NCBI RefSeq assembly: GCF_004346865.1
Contig: NZ_SMGR01000004.1
Coordinates: forward strand, 1 to 64,000
Reading direction: 5' to 3'
Origin: Shimia isoporae
Lineage (GTDB): Bacteria > Pseudomonadota > Alphaproteobacteria > Rhodobacterales > Rhodobacteraceae
Length of the DNA stretch: 64,000 nucleotides
Positions 44,260 through 52,532 of this stretch are shown one piece after another (the first letter of the stretch is position 1; each line of letters begins with the position of its first letter). Made by a program: the position numbers and the translations under genes. The notes beneath the pieces are model-generated. The model searched no databases and was not told the DNA's origin. It was given only the letters and a program-made list of their open reading frames with translations.

Positions 44260-44711
44260 TCTGACGGCAACACATCCCGCTGAACCATCGCCCTCAAAGC
44301 GAAATTGGATCGCATGTTGCGAATGCCTTTAACCGCCATCAAGCGGTGTTCAAGGAAAGCATCGAAGGCATCAAGGTCAGCAGCCACAACGCGCAAAAGA
44401 ATGTCACGCGATCCCGACATCAAATAACACTCCATCACCTCTTCAAGCGGGCGAATGGCCCTCTCAAAGGCCTCGATCGCCTCTGATCCCTGCTTCTCCA
44501 GTTCAACTGACACGAAAATTGTGACAGGCAGGCCAACTTTCCGCGCATCCACGCGCGCGCCATAGCCCGTGATCACGCCATCAGCCTGCAGGCGCTCCAA
44601 CCGACGGGCGCAAGGTGTGGCCGACAAGCCGACCGACTCGGCAAGGTCCGACAACTTCATGCGACCGTCGGATTGCAGTGACTTCACAATTTTTCGATCA
44701 ATGGCATCCAT
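44256..44711 (-). CDS. Lrp/AsnC-family transcriptional regulator
   Basis: The ATG at 44711 gives MDAIDRKIVKSLQSDGR, the normal family start, with GGGGAAA upstream. The 151-residue protein has an N-terminal helix-turn-helix (LSDLAESVGLSATPCARRLERLQADG) and a C-terminal RAM/AsnC effector domain (VVAADLDAFDAFLEHRL). It is divergent from the leucine-type dehydrogenase gene and is probably its regulator, responding to leucine or a related amino acid. Confidence 0.92.
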   Translation of the reverse strand: MDAIDRKIVKSLQSDGRMKLSDLAESVGLSATPCARRLERLQADGVITGYGARVDARKVGLPVTIFVSVELEKQGSEAIEAFERAIRPLEEVMECYLMSGSRDILLRVVAADLDAFDAFLEHRLMAVKGIRNMRSNFALRAMVQRDVLPSD

Positions 44712-44856
44712 AGTGATTTTCCCCACACTTTTGGCCTAGATTAGGGAAAGTCCCCAAATTTTACCAGGTGGTCGCCAGATATTTGGTCAAAACTCGTGTT
44801 GGCATTGTGCGAAATTCTCTCAACTTCGCGCTCAGGATGACCCAAAGGAAACCAAC

Positions 44857-45903
44857 ATGCAGATCACACCCGTTCAGGCCCCTTCCCACGAAACCGTTTT
44901 GCGCGTGCATGACGCCGAAATCGGCCTGACTGGTTTCATAGCCCTGCATTCCACACATCTGGGTCCTGCGGCAGGCGGCCTGCGTATGCGCCCATATGCA
45001 AGCGAAGATGCCGCTCTGACAGACGCGCTGCGACTGAGCCGCGGGATGACCTACAAGAACGCTGCCGCGGGTCTTCCACTGGGTGGCGGCAAGGCCGTGA
45101 TCATGGGTGACGCCTCCAAGAAAACACCAGAACAACTGGTGACTTTTGCGCGCGCCGTTCAATCACTTGAAGGCCGCTACTGGACCGCCGAAGACATGGG
45201 CATGAGCCCGTCCGACATGGAACTGATGACGCAGGAGACCAAATTCGTCGCCGGCCTGCCAAATGGTGCGCACGCTTCGGGTGATCCGTCTCCGATCACC
45301 GCGCGGGGGATTTTCAACTCCATAAAAACCACCGCGCGTCACCGGTTCGGGTCTGATGACCTGAACGGGCGTACGGTATCTGTCCAGGGTCTCGGCCATG
45401 TAGGTGGATACCTCTGCCAATACCTGAACGAGGCAGGTGCAAAACTGATCGTTGCAGACATCGATACCGATCGCGTTCAGGAAATCTGTGCCCTCTATGA
45501 TGCGGAGGCAGCAACCGCCGAAGATATCCTCACGGCAAAGGCTGATATTTTCGCACCTTGTGCAATCGGTGCAATCCTGAACGAAGCCTCGATTGCCAAT
45601 CTGAATGTCGAGGCCGTTTGCGGTGGGGCCAACAACCAACTCGCCACCCAAGAAGACGGTGGTCGCCTGCACGCGCGCGGCATTCTTTATGCCCCAGACT
45701 TCGTGGCAAACGCCGGCGGCATCATCAACGTTGCAACCGAGATCCTCGAAGTCGCGGACCGCGCGGCCTATGTGGACGAAAAACTCGCGACACTTGATGT
45801 GACATTGGACGCAATTCTGACCCGCGCCAAACAGATGGATTGCAGCCCCGACGCGGTAGCGACTTCAATTGTCGACGAAATGCTCGCGGCAAAGGCCGCC
45901 TGA
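44857..45903 (+). CDS. Leucine-type amino-acid dehydrogenase (Glu/Leu/Phe/Val family)
   Basis: The 348-residue enzyme deaminates a branched-chain or aromatic amino acid with NAD(P). The glycine-rich region GPAAGGLRMRPYASEDAALTDALRLSRGMTYKNAAAGLPLGGGKA holds the catalytic lysine (GGGKA), and the Rossmann motif is VQGLGHVGGYLCQYL. The length and sequence fit leucine dehydrogenase better than glutamate dehydrogenase. An Lrp regulator is divergent and about 145 bases away. A good terminator follows. Confidence 0.9.
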   Translation: MQITPVQAPSHETVLRVHDAEIGLTGFIALHSTHLGPAAGGLRMRPYASEDAALTDALRLSRGMTYKNAAAGLPLGGGKAVIMGDASKKTPEQLVTFARAVQSLEGRYWTAEDMGMSPSDMELMTQETKFVAGLPNGAHASGDPSPITARGIFNSIKTTARHRFGSDDLNGRTVSVQGLGHVGGYLCQYLNEAGAKLIVADIDTDRVQEICALYDAEAATAEDILTAKADIFAPCAIGAILNEASIANLNVEAVCGGANNQLATQEDGGRLHARGILYAPDFVANAGGIINVATEILEVADRAAYVDEKLATLDVTLDAILTRAKQMDCSPDAVATSIVDEMLAAKAA

Positions 45904-45966
45904 CTTCCTCCAAAGAAGCTGATGCCGACGAAGCATCAGTACCGCCCGCGTTTGCGGGATGACTCA

Positions 45967-45996
45967 CCCGGCCTCCCTAGGGGCCGGGCTTTCTTT
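45967..45996 (+). terminator. Terminator of the amino-acid dehydrogenase gene
   Basis: CCCGGCC at 45967-45973 and GGCCGGG at 45982-45988 form a stem around TCCCTAGG, followed by CTTTCTTTT. It lies 64 bases past the stop. Confidence 0.78.
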
Positions 45997-46016
45997 TGGA
46001 ATTTTTGAAAATCGCA

Positions 46017-46060
46017 CCGACGTAATACCGACGTCTTGCCGACGCGATGCAGACGCAGCT
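46017..46060. repeat. Four imperfect 11-base tandem units
   Basis: CCGACGTAATA, CCGACGTCTTG, CCGACGCGATG and CAGACGCAGCT are consecutive 11-base units sharing CCGACG. They lie just after the regA stop on the minus strand. An 11-base period puts the shared blocks on one face of the DNA helix, as for cooperative protein binding. Confidence 0.5.
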
Positions 46061-46067
46061 TTTGGCC

Positions 46068-46622
46068 CTACCTCGGGCTCCGCTTCGCCAAAATACGTTG
46101 CAAGGTGCGTCGATGCATGTTGAGTCGCCGGGCGGTCTCCGAAACATTCCGATCACACAATTCGTAGACTCGCTGAATATGCTCCCAGCGCACCCGATCC
46201 GCACTCATCGGATTCTCAGGAGGAGGTGGTAGCTCGTCCTCAGCGCTCAGCAGAGCATGCATGATGTCGGTGGCATCGGCCGGTTTGCTAAGATAGTCCG
46301 TCGCACCGATTTTTACTGCCGCAACTGCCGTCGCAATCGCACCATAACCGGTCAGGACAACCACGCGCGATTCCTCACGTTTTTCGCGAAGCACCTCGAC
46401 TACATCGAGGCCGTTTCCGTCTTCCAGTCGGAGATCAACGACAGCATAGGCCGGCGGCCGCGCAGTTGCTATCGCCTTGCCCGCTGCAACCGATCCGGCG
46501 GTTTCAACCTCGAACCCGCGCTTTTCCATTGCCTTCGCCAGACGCCTCAGAAACGGCTCGTCATCATCTACGAGTAGAAGAGTTTTATCCGGCCCGATCT
46601 CCGGCAGCTCTTTGTCCGCCAT
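46068..46622 (-). CDS. regA: Redox response regulator RegA/ActR/PrrA
   Basis: The 184-residue response regulator has a receiver domain (phosphoryl Asp63 in VVDLRLEDG, matching the family Asp63) and a Fis-type DNA-binding helix-turn-helix at the C-terminus (RNVSETARRLNMHRRTLQRILAKR). It is activated by RegB phosphorylation and controls respiration, carbon and nitrogen fixation and other redox-linked genes in alphaproteobacteria. SenC lies upstream on the same strand, and regB is divergent. Confidence 0.96.
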   Translation of the reverse strand: MADKELPEIGPDKTLLLVDDDEPFLRRLAKAMEKRGFEVETAGSVAAGKAIATARPPAYAVVDLRLEDGNGLDVVEVLREKREESRVVVLTGYGAIATAVAAVKIGATDYLSKPADATDIMHALLSAEDELPPPPENPMSADRVRWEHIQRVYELCDRNVSETARRLNMHRRTLQRILAKRSPR

Positions 46623-46689
46623 GCCTCATCCCCTTGAGAATTTCACAAGTATTAGCGGCACAGACAAAGAGGGTCAAACGCACCGCCTG

Positions 46690-47319
46690 CTACATCTTGT
46701 CTACGAAGCACCCAACGCGCTGGGCCATATCCTCGGGCGTTGTGTCGCGGCGGAAGTATTCCACGAACCCATGACCGGGCAGGGTAAGGTAAGTGAAGGT
46801 CGAGTGGTCAACGAGGTAATATTCTTCGTCACCCGCCTCCGGCTCCTGCTTTTTGTAATAGGTGCGGTACGCCTGACTCGCTGCCTTTACCTGCTCCAAA
46901 GATCCCGTGAGTCCAATCATCCGTTCATGCAAATAACCCGCATAGTCCTTAACAACCTCGGGCGTGTCGCGCTCTGGGTCAATCGTAATGAACGCGCCGT
47001 TCACGATTTTCCCTTGCTCTTCAAGGAGATCCATTGCCTCGGCATTGCGGCCTGCATCCAGCGGACACACATCCGGGCAGAAGGTATAACCGAAGTAAAT
47101 CAACGTGGGTTCCGTGAGAACGTCAGCATCCGTAACTGATCTACCATCCCCATCTACAAGCGTGAACGGCCCCCCAATTGCACTGGTGCCGCCCGCAACT
47201 TGACTGGTCCGACATTGTGCAAACTGGTCAGCGCCTTCATTCGGACGAGACAAAAACCACATCCCGCCAAGGGCCAGGATCATCACAAAAACAGCAATAG
47301 CCGCCAACGCGCGCAACAT
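46690..47319 (-). CDS. senC: SCO/SenC-family copper chaperone
   Basis: The 209-residue protein has one N-terminal membrane anchor (about 3 to 25) and a periplasmic thioredoxin-like domain with the copper motif TFCPDVCP and the copper histidine in LVDHST. SCO proteins deliver copper to the CuA site of cytochrome c oxidase. Gene order regB / senC-regA is the family's classic arrangement. It precedes regA by 67 bases. Confidence 0.93.
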   Translation of the reverse strand: MLRALAAIAVFVMILALGGMWFLSRPNEGADQFAQCRTSQVAGGTSAIGGPFTLVDGDGRSVTDADVLTEPTLIYFGYTFCPDVCPLDAGRNAEAMDLLEEQGKIVNGAFITIDPERDTPEVVKDYAGYLHERMIGLTGSLEQVKAASQAYRTYYKKQEPEAGDEEYYLVDHSTFTYLTLPGHGFVEYFRRDTTPEDMAQRVGCFVDKM

Positions 47320-47403
47320 TATTGAATTCCCAATGCCAAGTTGATTGATAGGTGTCAGAGACCTAACAATTGCACGTCTGAACTCAAGGGTACAACACGC
47401 CGC

Positions 47404-48777
47404 ATGACTGATTTCTCCACCGAACTCCTGTCCAGCGACCGCCGCAGCAACTGGGTCCGCTTGCGCACAATCATTCTGGTACGCTGGATTGCCATATTCG
47501 GACAGGTCGCAGCGCTGCTAGTCTCCCAGTTTGCCTTCGGTCTCGAAATTGAATACGGGCTTTGCTACCTCGCCGTTGGCGTATCGGTCATCGGCAATCT
47601 CATCGCGATATTTGTGTTCCCGGAAAACAAACTGCTCAGCCAGCCCGAGAACATGTTCATGATCCTGTTTGACATTTTGCAGCTGGGATTCCTGCTGTTC
47701 CTGACCGGTGGTCTGAACAACCCGTTTTCCTTTTTGGTGGTTGGTCCGGTTATCGTCTCCGCGCTGGTGTTGTCCGTTCGATCGTCTTTGGTGGTTGCTT
47801 CTCTTGCGATTGTGATGGTCACTCTGCTGCTGAATTTCTATATGCCGCTACGCACCGAAGAATTTTTCATTCTCCGTATTCCGAATGTGTTCCTCTATGG
47901 AAACTGGTGCGCGATCGTCATCGCAATTCTGTTCTCTTCGCTCTATTCGCGCCGTGTTGTCACCGAGATGTCTTCAATGGCAGATGCTCTGGCTGCCACC
48001 CAAATGGCTCTGGCTCGAGAGCAAAAGCTGACCGATCTCGGCGGCGTTGTCGCCGCCGCCGCGCATGAATTGGGAACACCGCTGGCGACCATCAAGCTGA
48101 CAAGTTCGGAACTGATGGAGGAACTCGACGGACAACCAGAACTGCGAGAAGACGCGGCCCTGATCCGCGAACAGGCCGACAGATGCCGCGATATTCTCAG
48201 ATCCATGGGACGAGCAGGGAAGGATGATCTACACATGCGCCGCGCTCCACTTTCAACCGTGGTGGAAGAGGCAGCCGAACCGCACATGGAAAGAGGGAAG
48301 GCAATTTATTTCGAGCATCTTGATCTTATTGACGGGCCAGAGATTCCGCGCCAACCCGAGATCGTGCATGGTTTGCGCAATCTGATCCAGAATGCCGTCG
48401 ACTTTGCACACTCCACCGTTTGGGTGGAAACCGAATGGGATGAGGAGCGGGTTTTCGTTCGGATCATGGACGATGGGGAGGGTTTCCCACCGCATTTGAT
48501 CGGCAGGATCGGCGATCCTTTTATTCGTCGCCGTCGCAGCGAGCCTGAAAAAACAGCAAGACCGGGATACGAAGGTATGGGCCTTGGATTGTTCATTGCA
48601 AAAACTTTGCTGGAACGCTCCGGTGCTGAATTGAGTTTTGCCAACGGAACCCGTGAGGAACAACATCACGCCGAAGACGGATTGGGCGCCATTGTCGAAG
48701 TCGTGTGGCCCGCGTCAAATTTCGCCCCGGCGGCCACCACCGAACCTCTTGGACAGAACCCGCGTCACGAAGCTTAG
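47404..48777 (+). CDS. regB: Redox sensor histidine kinase RegB/ActS/PrrB
   Basis: The ATG at 47404 is chosen because it gives the family opening MTDFSTELLSSDRR. The 457-residue protein has six membrane segments (about 25 to 185) with the quinone-site heptad GGLNNPF at 102 to 108. The H-box AAAAHELGTPLATIK follows with His221, then the redox cysteine Cys261 in DRCRDIL, and an ATPase domain with GMGLGLFIAKTLL. Both key positions lie at a constant offset from the Rhodobacter residues (His225 and Cys265). It senses the quinone pool or cysteine redox state and phosphorylates RegA. Confidence 0.95.
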   Translation: MTDFSTELLSSDRRSNWVRLRTIILVRWIAIFGQVAALLVSQFAFGLEIEYGLCYLAVGVSVIGNLIAIFVFPENKLLSQPENMFMILFDILQLGFLLFLTGGLNNPFSFLVVGPVIVSALVLSVRSSLVVASLAIVMVTLLLNFYMPLRTEEFFILRIPNVFLYGNWCAIVIAILFSSLYSRRVVTEMSSMADALAATQMALAREQKLTDLGGVVAAAAHELGTPLATIKLTSSELMEELDGQPELREDAALIREQADRCRDILRSMGRAGKDDLHMRRAPLSTVVEEAAEPHMERGKAIYFEHLDLIDGPEIPRQPEIVHGLRNLIQNAVDFAHSTVWVETEWDEERVFVRIMDDGEGFPPHLIGRIGDPFIRRRRSEPEKTARPGYEGMGLGLFIAKTLLERSGAELSFANGTREEQHHAEDGLGAIVEVVWPASNFAPAATTEPLGQNPRHEA

Positions 48778-48799
48778 GCCGATCACAACCTTGCGAGCG

Positions 48800-48815
48800 T
48801 TAACACTCTGTTAAC
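48800..48815 (+). promoter_or_regulatory. Perfect CtrA-type box (TTAA-N7-TTAAC)
   Basis: TTAA-CACTCTG-TTAAC matches the CtrA consensus TTAA(N7)TTAA(C). It lies 50 bases before the start of the PAS-only gene at 48865 and after the regB stop. In Rhodobacteraceae CtrA controls motility, gene-transfer agents and its own phosphorelay genes. Confidence 0.65.
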
Positions 48816-48864
48816 CTTCTTCCCACGATCCTGAAGTCAGCACTTCACGATTGCGGGAAATGCT

Positions 48865-50346
48865 ATGTTTGATTCGAGTATTGATTTTCTTCTTGTCGCT
48901 CTGGGTATGTCAGCCGTTTTCCTGACCCTCGGGTTTTTGACACTGTTCCTGGGACCGCGACCCGCCAAAGCGGCGACCGTGTCTGAGGCCGTTTGCATCT
49001 ATCGCAATGGCATTCTGATTGAGGCCAACCCTGAAGGTATGCGTCAATTGGCGGTCCATGGCGGCGGCTCCGACACGAATTGGCGCGCGCTACGTAGTAT
49101 GCTTTCTGATCGCTTCCCGGACTTCCCTCAAAATCAAGGCACGTCCCAAGCGCAGGACATTACCATTCTTGCACCAACAGATAGCCGCGACACATCCTTT
49201 GTGACCATTGACCAAACAAATGACACCGCCCGCGTGACATTCTCTCTGCAGCATCCAGAAAAAACCGACACACGCCGGATTGAGACCGATATCTCCTTGC
49301 GTGCGCCGTACCCCATTTGGACTTGCGATGCACAAGGTTCAATTTCTTGGTGCAATGACGCTTACCGAGACCTTGCCGCGCGCATGGGATACGGAAACCA
49401 AACCCTTCCTCAACTGTTCGAAACAGCCAGAAATCAGGACGGCGCCACGCCTTTCAGAACCGGGATCGCGATGCCTGATGGTTTAACCCTTTGGTTTGAT
49501 GTAGCGCGGATCTCCATTGGTTCCAAAACTGTGTTTTTTGCCTCCGACGCAAACACTGTTGTGTATGCAGAGATGGCGCAGCGCAACATTGTTCAAACTC
49601 TGTCAAAAACATTCTCGCAGCTTCCAACAGGCTTGGCGGTTTTTGACCGTGGCCGAAAACTCATCCTGTTCAATCCACCACTCGCAACCTTCACCGGCCT
49701 GACACCGCCGTTCCTCTCAGCAACACCCCATATCACGGATTTTTTTGACCAACTTCGCGAAAAAAGAATTGCCCCCCAACCCAAGAGTTCCAAACCCTGG
49801 CAGAAACATGTCGCTGACATCATTCACGCGACAGAAGCAGGGCAATTCAACGAGTCGTGGGAGCTGCCCGACGGCAAAACCTATCGCGTCTGCGGCCGTC
49901 CTCTACAAGACGGCGCCATCGCTCTCATGATAGACGACATTACTGCCGAGATGACGCTCACGCGTCGGTTTAGGTCAGAAATCGAAGTTGCCCATGCAGC
50001 CATCGACGCATTGGACGATCCCGTGGCGCTATTTTCACGCTCCGGCGATCATCTCCTCTGCAATACATCCTACAGAAATTTCTGGAAGGTCGATCCCGAC
50101 TCCACTTTCGCTGATTATACCATTCATGATGCCACCACCCTTTGGGCTGGCGAGATCTGCGACTCGCCAGCCTGGAGAGCCTTTGAGGAAGCCGCGCTCA
50201 CCGACAGCCCGCGTCAGCTCTGGACGGGCACTCTTCCGCTTCGTAGATTTGGAGTAATGCAGGCAACTCTCACTCCCATTTCCGGAGGAGCCACACTGGT
50301 CACGTTTCGCCGAGCGGCCGAAGTAAAAATCACACAACCTGCATGA
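48865..50346 (+). CDS. PAS-domain-only protein, DivL-like
   Basis: The 493-residue protein has an N-terminal membrane helix (about 7 to 33) and three PAS-like domains (about 45 to 160, 165 to 280 and 370 to 485). The middle parts read RAPYPIWTCDAQGSISWCNDAYRDLA, LPTGLAVFDRGRKLILFNPPLATFTGL and ALDDPVALFSRSGDHLLCNTSYRNFW. No H-box or ATPase domain follows, so it cannot be an active kinase. In Rhodobacter capsulatus a PAS protein named DivL acts in the CtrA pathway. A CtrA box before this gene supports that comparison, but the identity is not proven. Confidence 0.65.
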   Translation: MFDSSIDFLLVALGMSAVFLTLGFLTLFLGPRPAKAATVSEAVCIYRNGILIEANPEGMRQLAVHGGGSDTNWRALRSMLSDRFPDFPQNQGTSQAQDITILAPTDSRDTSFVTIDQTNDTARVTFSLQHPEKTDTRRIETDISLRAPYPIWTCDAQGSISWCNDAYRDLAARMGYGNQTLPQLFETARNQDGATPFRTGIAMPDGLTLWFDVARISIGSKTVFFASDANTVVYAEMAQRNIVQTLSKTFSQLPTGLAVFDRGRKLILFNPPLATFTGLTPPFLSATPHITDFFDQLREKRIAPQPKSSKPWQKHVADIIHATEAGQFNESWELPDGKTYRVCGRPLQDGAIALMIDDITAEMTLTRRFRSEIEVAHAAIDALDDPVALFSRSGDHLLCNTSYRNFWKVDPDSTFADYTIHDATTLWAGEICDSPAWRAFEEAALTDSPRQLWTGTLPLRRFGVMQATLTPISGGATLVTFRRAAEVKITQPA

Positions 50347-50384
50347 CAGGTTGCGGGCAGGTGTCACCAATGTAAATTGACGCA

Positions 50385-50849
50385 ATGACGTCGATCTCAC
50401 TTTCTTCTGCGGATGAAACAGCCGCTTTGGCGGTGCGCCTTGGAGCGCACCTCAAACCAGGGGATGTTGTGTTGCTCGAAGGGGACATCGGTGCAGGGAA
50501 AACACACTTTGCACGCAGCATGATTCAATCACTGCTCGATGTGGTCGAAGACGTTCCGTCCCCTACATTCACGTTGGTTCAGGTATACGAAACAACGGAA
50601 TGCGAAATTTGGCATGCCGACCTCTATCGGCTCACGTCTCCGGACGAAGTGGTCGAGCTGGGTCTGGTTGATGCATTTGATGAAGCTATCTGTCTGGTAG
50701 AATGGCCAGACCGACTTGCCGAGTTGAAACCCGAAGATGCCTTGACGGTGCAATTCCAACTTGGCCACGAGGCAGGCACCCGTTTACTCAACTTGTTCAG
50801 CCCCTCGCCGCGCTGGAAGACGTTGATCAAGGCGCTTGTCGATGCCTGA
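50385..50849 (+). CDS. tsaE: tRNA t6A biosynthesis ATPase TsaE
   Basis: The 154-residue ATPase has the Walker A loop LEGDIGAGKTHFAR (P-loop at about 33 to 40), PTFTLVQVYE, and WHADLYRL. It cycles ATP in the TsaBDE complex that puts threonylcarbamoyl on A37 of tRNAs. Its stop overlaps the start of the amgK-like gene by 8 bases. Confidence 0.95.
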   Translation: MTSISLSSADETAALAVRLGAHLKPGDVVLLEGDIGAGKTHFARSMIQSLLDVVEDVPSPTFTLVQVYETTECEIWHADLYRLTSPDEVVELGLVDAFDEAICLVEWPDRLAELKPEDALTVQFQLGHEAGTRLLNLFSPSPRWKTLIKALVDA

Positions 50850-51864
50850 CCGTTCCGATCTGCTGGCACAATTCGTTGAACAAACCGACTGGCGGGATGC
50901 CAGTCGCACTATTGTTGCAGGAGACGCCTCCAACAGACGCTACGACCGATTAAAGAAACCAAACGGTGCCACGTCGATATTAATGGACGCGCCACCGGAA
51001 AAAGGCGAAGACGTGCGCCCGTTTATCGAAATCGCACAATATCTCCGCGACGTCGGAGTATCTGCTCCTGATATCCTCGAAGCAGATGTTTCACGAGGAT
51101 TTCTCATCATCGAAGATCTGGGCGACGCTCTGTTTGCCAAACTGATGGCGACCGAGCCAAACAGGGAGTTAGAACTGTATCAGGCCGCGACGGACGTCCT
51201 TTTGCACCTCCACAGCAACACGCCACCAGATACTCTGGAACCGTTTGACGCATCGACAATGGCGTCAATGATAGACCTCGCTTTCAGCTGGTACACTCAC
51301 GGCGCGGACAGTTCCTGGGCGGACGCCTTGGAGGAGCTCAATGATGTCTTTCCAAGAATTTTACAGGAGCATGTCGCGCCGCCATCGGTTTTCATGCACC
51401 GCGACTATCATGTGGAAAACCTTCTTTGGCTACCCGACCGCGCTGGCACCGCCCGCGTTGGAGTGATTGACTTTCAGGACGCAAAGATTGCCCATCCCGC
51501 CTATGATCTCGTCTCACTGTTGCAGGACGCTCGACGAGACGTTCCCAAAGATGTCGAGGCAGTCCTATTGTCCCGCTATATCTCTCGATCCGGACAGGAC
51601 CCCGAAGACTTTTTAGCCGCTTATCATGTTTTAGGCGCACAGAGAAACCTGCGCATCCTTGGTGTTTTCGCGCGGTTGTGTATGCATTTTGGGAAACCAC
51701 ACTACTTGCAATTCATTCCTCGCGTTTACAGTCTTTTGATGCGTGACCTGGACCATCCGGCCCTTGTTCCTGTCGCTGGACTTTTGCGTCGGACTTTGCC
51801 GGATCCCACACCTCAAACTCTGAAAAAACTGAAAGAAAAATGCGCGACTTTCCCAATGCCGTAA
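50842..51864 (+). CDS. amgK: Aminoglycoside-phosphotransferase-fold kinase, AmgK-type
   Basis: The ATG at 50842 overlaps tsaE. The 340-residue protein is a protein-kinase-like sugar kinase: GDASNRRYDRL (nucleotide loop), the catalytic HRDYHVENLLW and the metal-binding DFQDAKIAHPAYDLVSLLQDARR. In Pseudomonas the AmgK kinase phosphorylates the anomeric carbon of MurNAc and GlcNAc to recycle peptidoglycan sugars. The uridylyltransferase MurU follows, with a 25-base overlap, which supports the assignment. Confidence 0.85.
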   Translation: MPDRSDLLAQFVEQTDWRDASRTIVAGDASNRRYDRLKKPNGATSILMDAPPEKGEDVRPFIEIAQYLRDVGVSAPDILEADVSRGFLIIEDLGDALFAKLMATEPNRELELYQAATDVLLHLHSNTPPDTLEPFDASTMASMIDLAFSWYTHGADSSWADALEELNDVFPRILQEHVAPPSVFMHRDYHVENLLWLPDRAGTARVGVIDFQDAKIAHPAYDLVSLLQDARRDVPKDVEAVLLSRYISRSGQDPEDFLAAYHVLGAQRNLRILGVFARLCMHFGKPHYLQFIPRVYSLLMRDLDHPALVPVAGLLRRTLPDPTPQTLKKLKEKCATFPMP

Positions 51865-52532
51865 TGCTCTTTGCAGCCGGATTCGGCACCCGTATGGGAG
51901 CCTTGACCGCAAACACACCGAAACCGTTGGTGAAGGTGGCGGGAAAGGCGTTAATCGATCACACCTTAGACCTCGCGCGCAAAGTGGATCCAGCTACCAT
52001 CGTTGCCAACACACATTATTTGTCCAACCAGATCGAACGCCACTTAGAGGGCACCAGTGTGGTGGTTTCCAACGAAACACCAAACATTCTCGAAACCGGC
52101 GGAGGACTGCGCCAAGCTTTGCCTTTGCTTGATTCCAATCCGGTTTTTACCTCTAACACAGACGCCATCTGGCATGGCCCAAACCCCTTCCAAGTTGCAC
52201 TCGATGCCTGGTACCCCGATGTCATGGACGCTTTGCTTGTCTGCGTGCCGCCAGGTTCCGCACTAGGCCATAAAGGGCAGGGGGACTTTACTCTTGCCGA
52301 GAACGGTCTCCTGAAACGCGGCCCAGGGGTGATTTATGGTGGCGTACAAATTCTGCGGACGGACGGCCTATTTGATATTGAACAAGCGGCCTTCTCGCTC
52401 AACCGTCTTTGGGATCGAATACTTGCCAACGGCCGCCTCTTCGGAGTCTCCTATTCCGGAAAGTGGTGTGATGTGGGATCCCCCGAAGGCATCATACTGG
52501 CCGAAAACCTTTTGAGCGAAACCGATGTTTGA
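51840..52532 (+). CDS. murU: Nucleotidyltransferase, MurU-type
   Basis: The 230-residue enzyme has the sugar-1-phosphate nucleotidyltransferase core: MLFAAGFGTRMGALTANTPKPLVKVAGKALIDHTLD, then VFTSNTDAIW (metal site) and LFGVSYSGKWCDVGSPEG. With AmgK it would make UDP-MurNAc from MurNAc-1-phosphate, bypassing fosfomycin-sensitive steps. It overlaps amgK by 25 bases and addB by 8 bases, so it is part of the same translated string. Confidence 0.85.
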   Translation: MRDFPNAVMLFAAGFGTRMGALTANTPKPLVKVAGKALIDHTLDLARKVDPATIVANTHYLSNQIERHLEGTSVVVSNETPNILETGGGLRQALPLLDSNPVFTSNTDAIWHGPNPFQVALDAWYPDVMDALLVCVPPGSALGHKGQGDFTLAENGLLKRGPGVIYGGVQILRTDGLFDIEQAAFSLNRLWDRILANGRLFGVSYSGKWCDVGSPEGIILAENLLSETDV

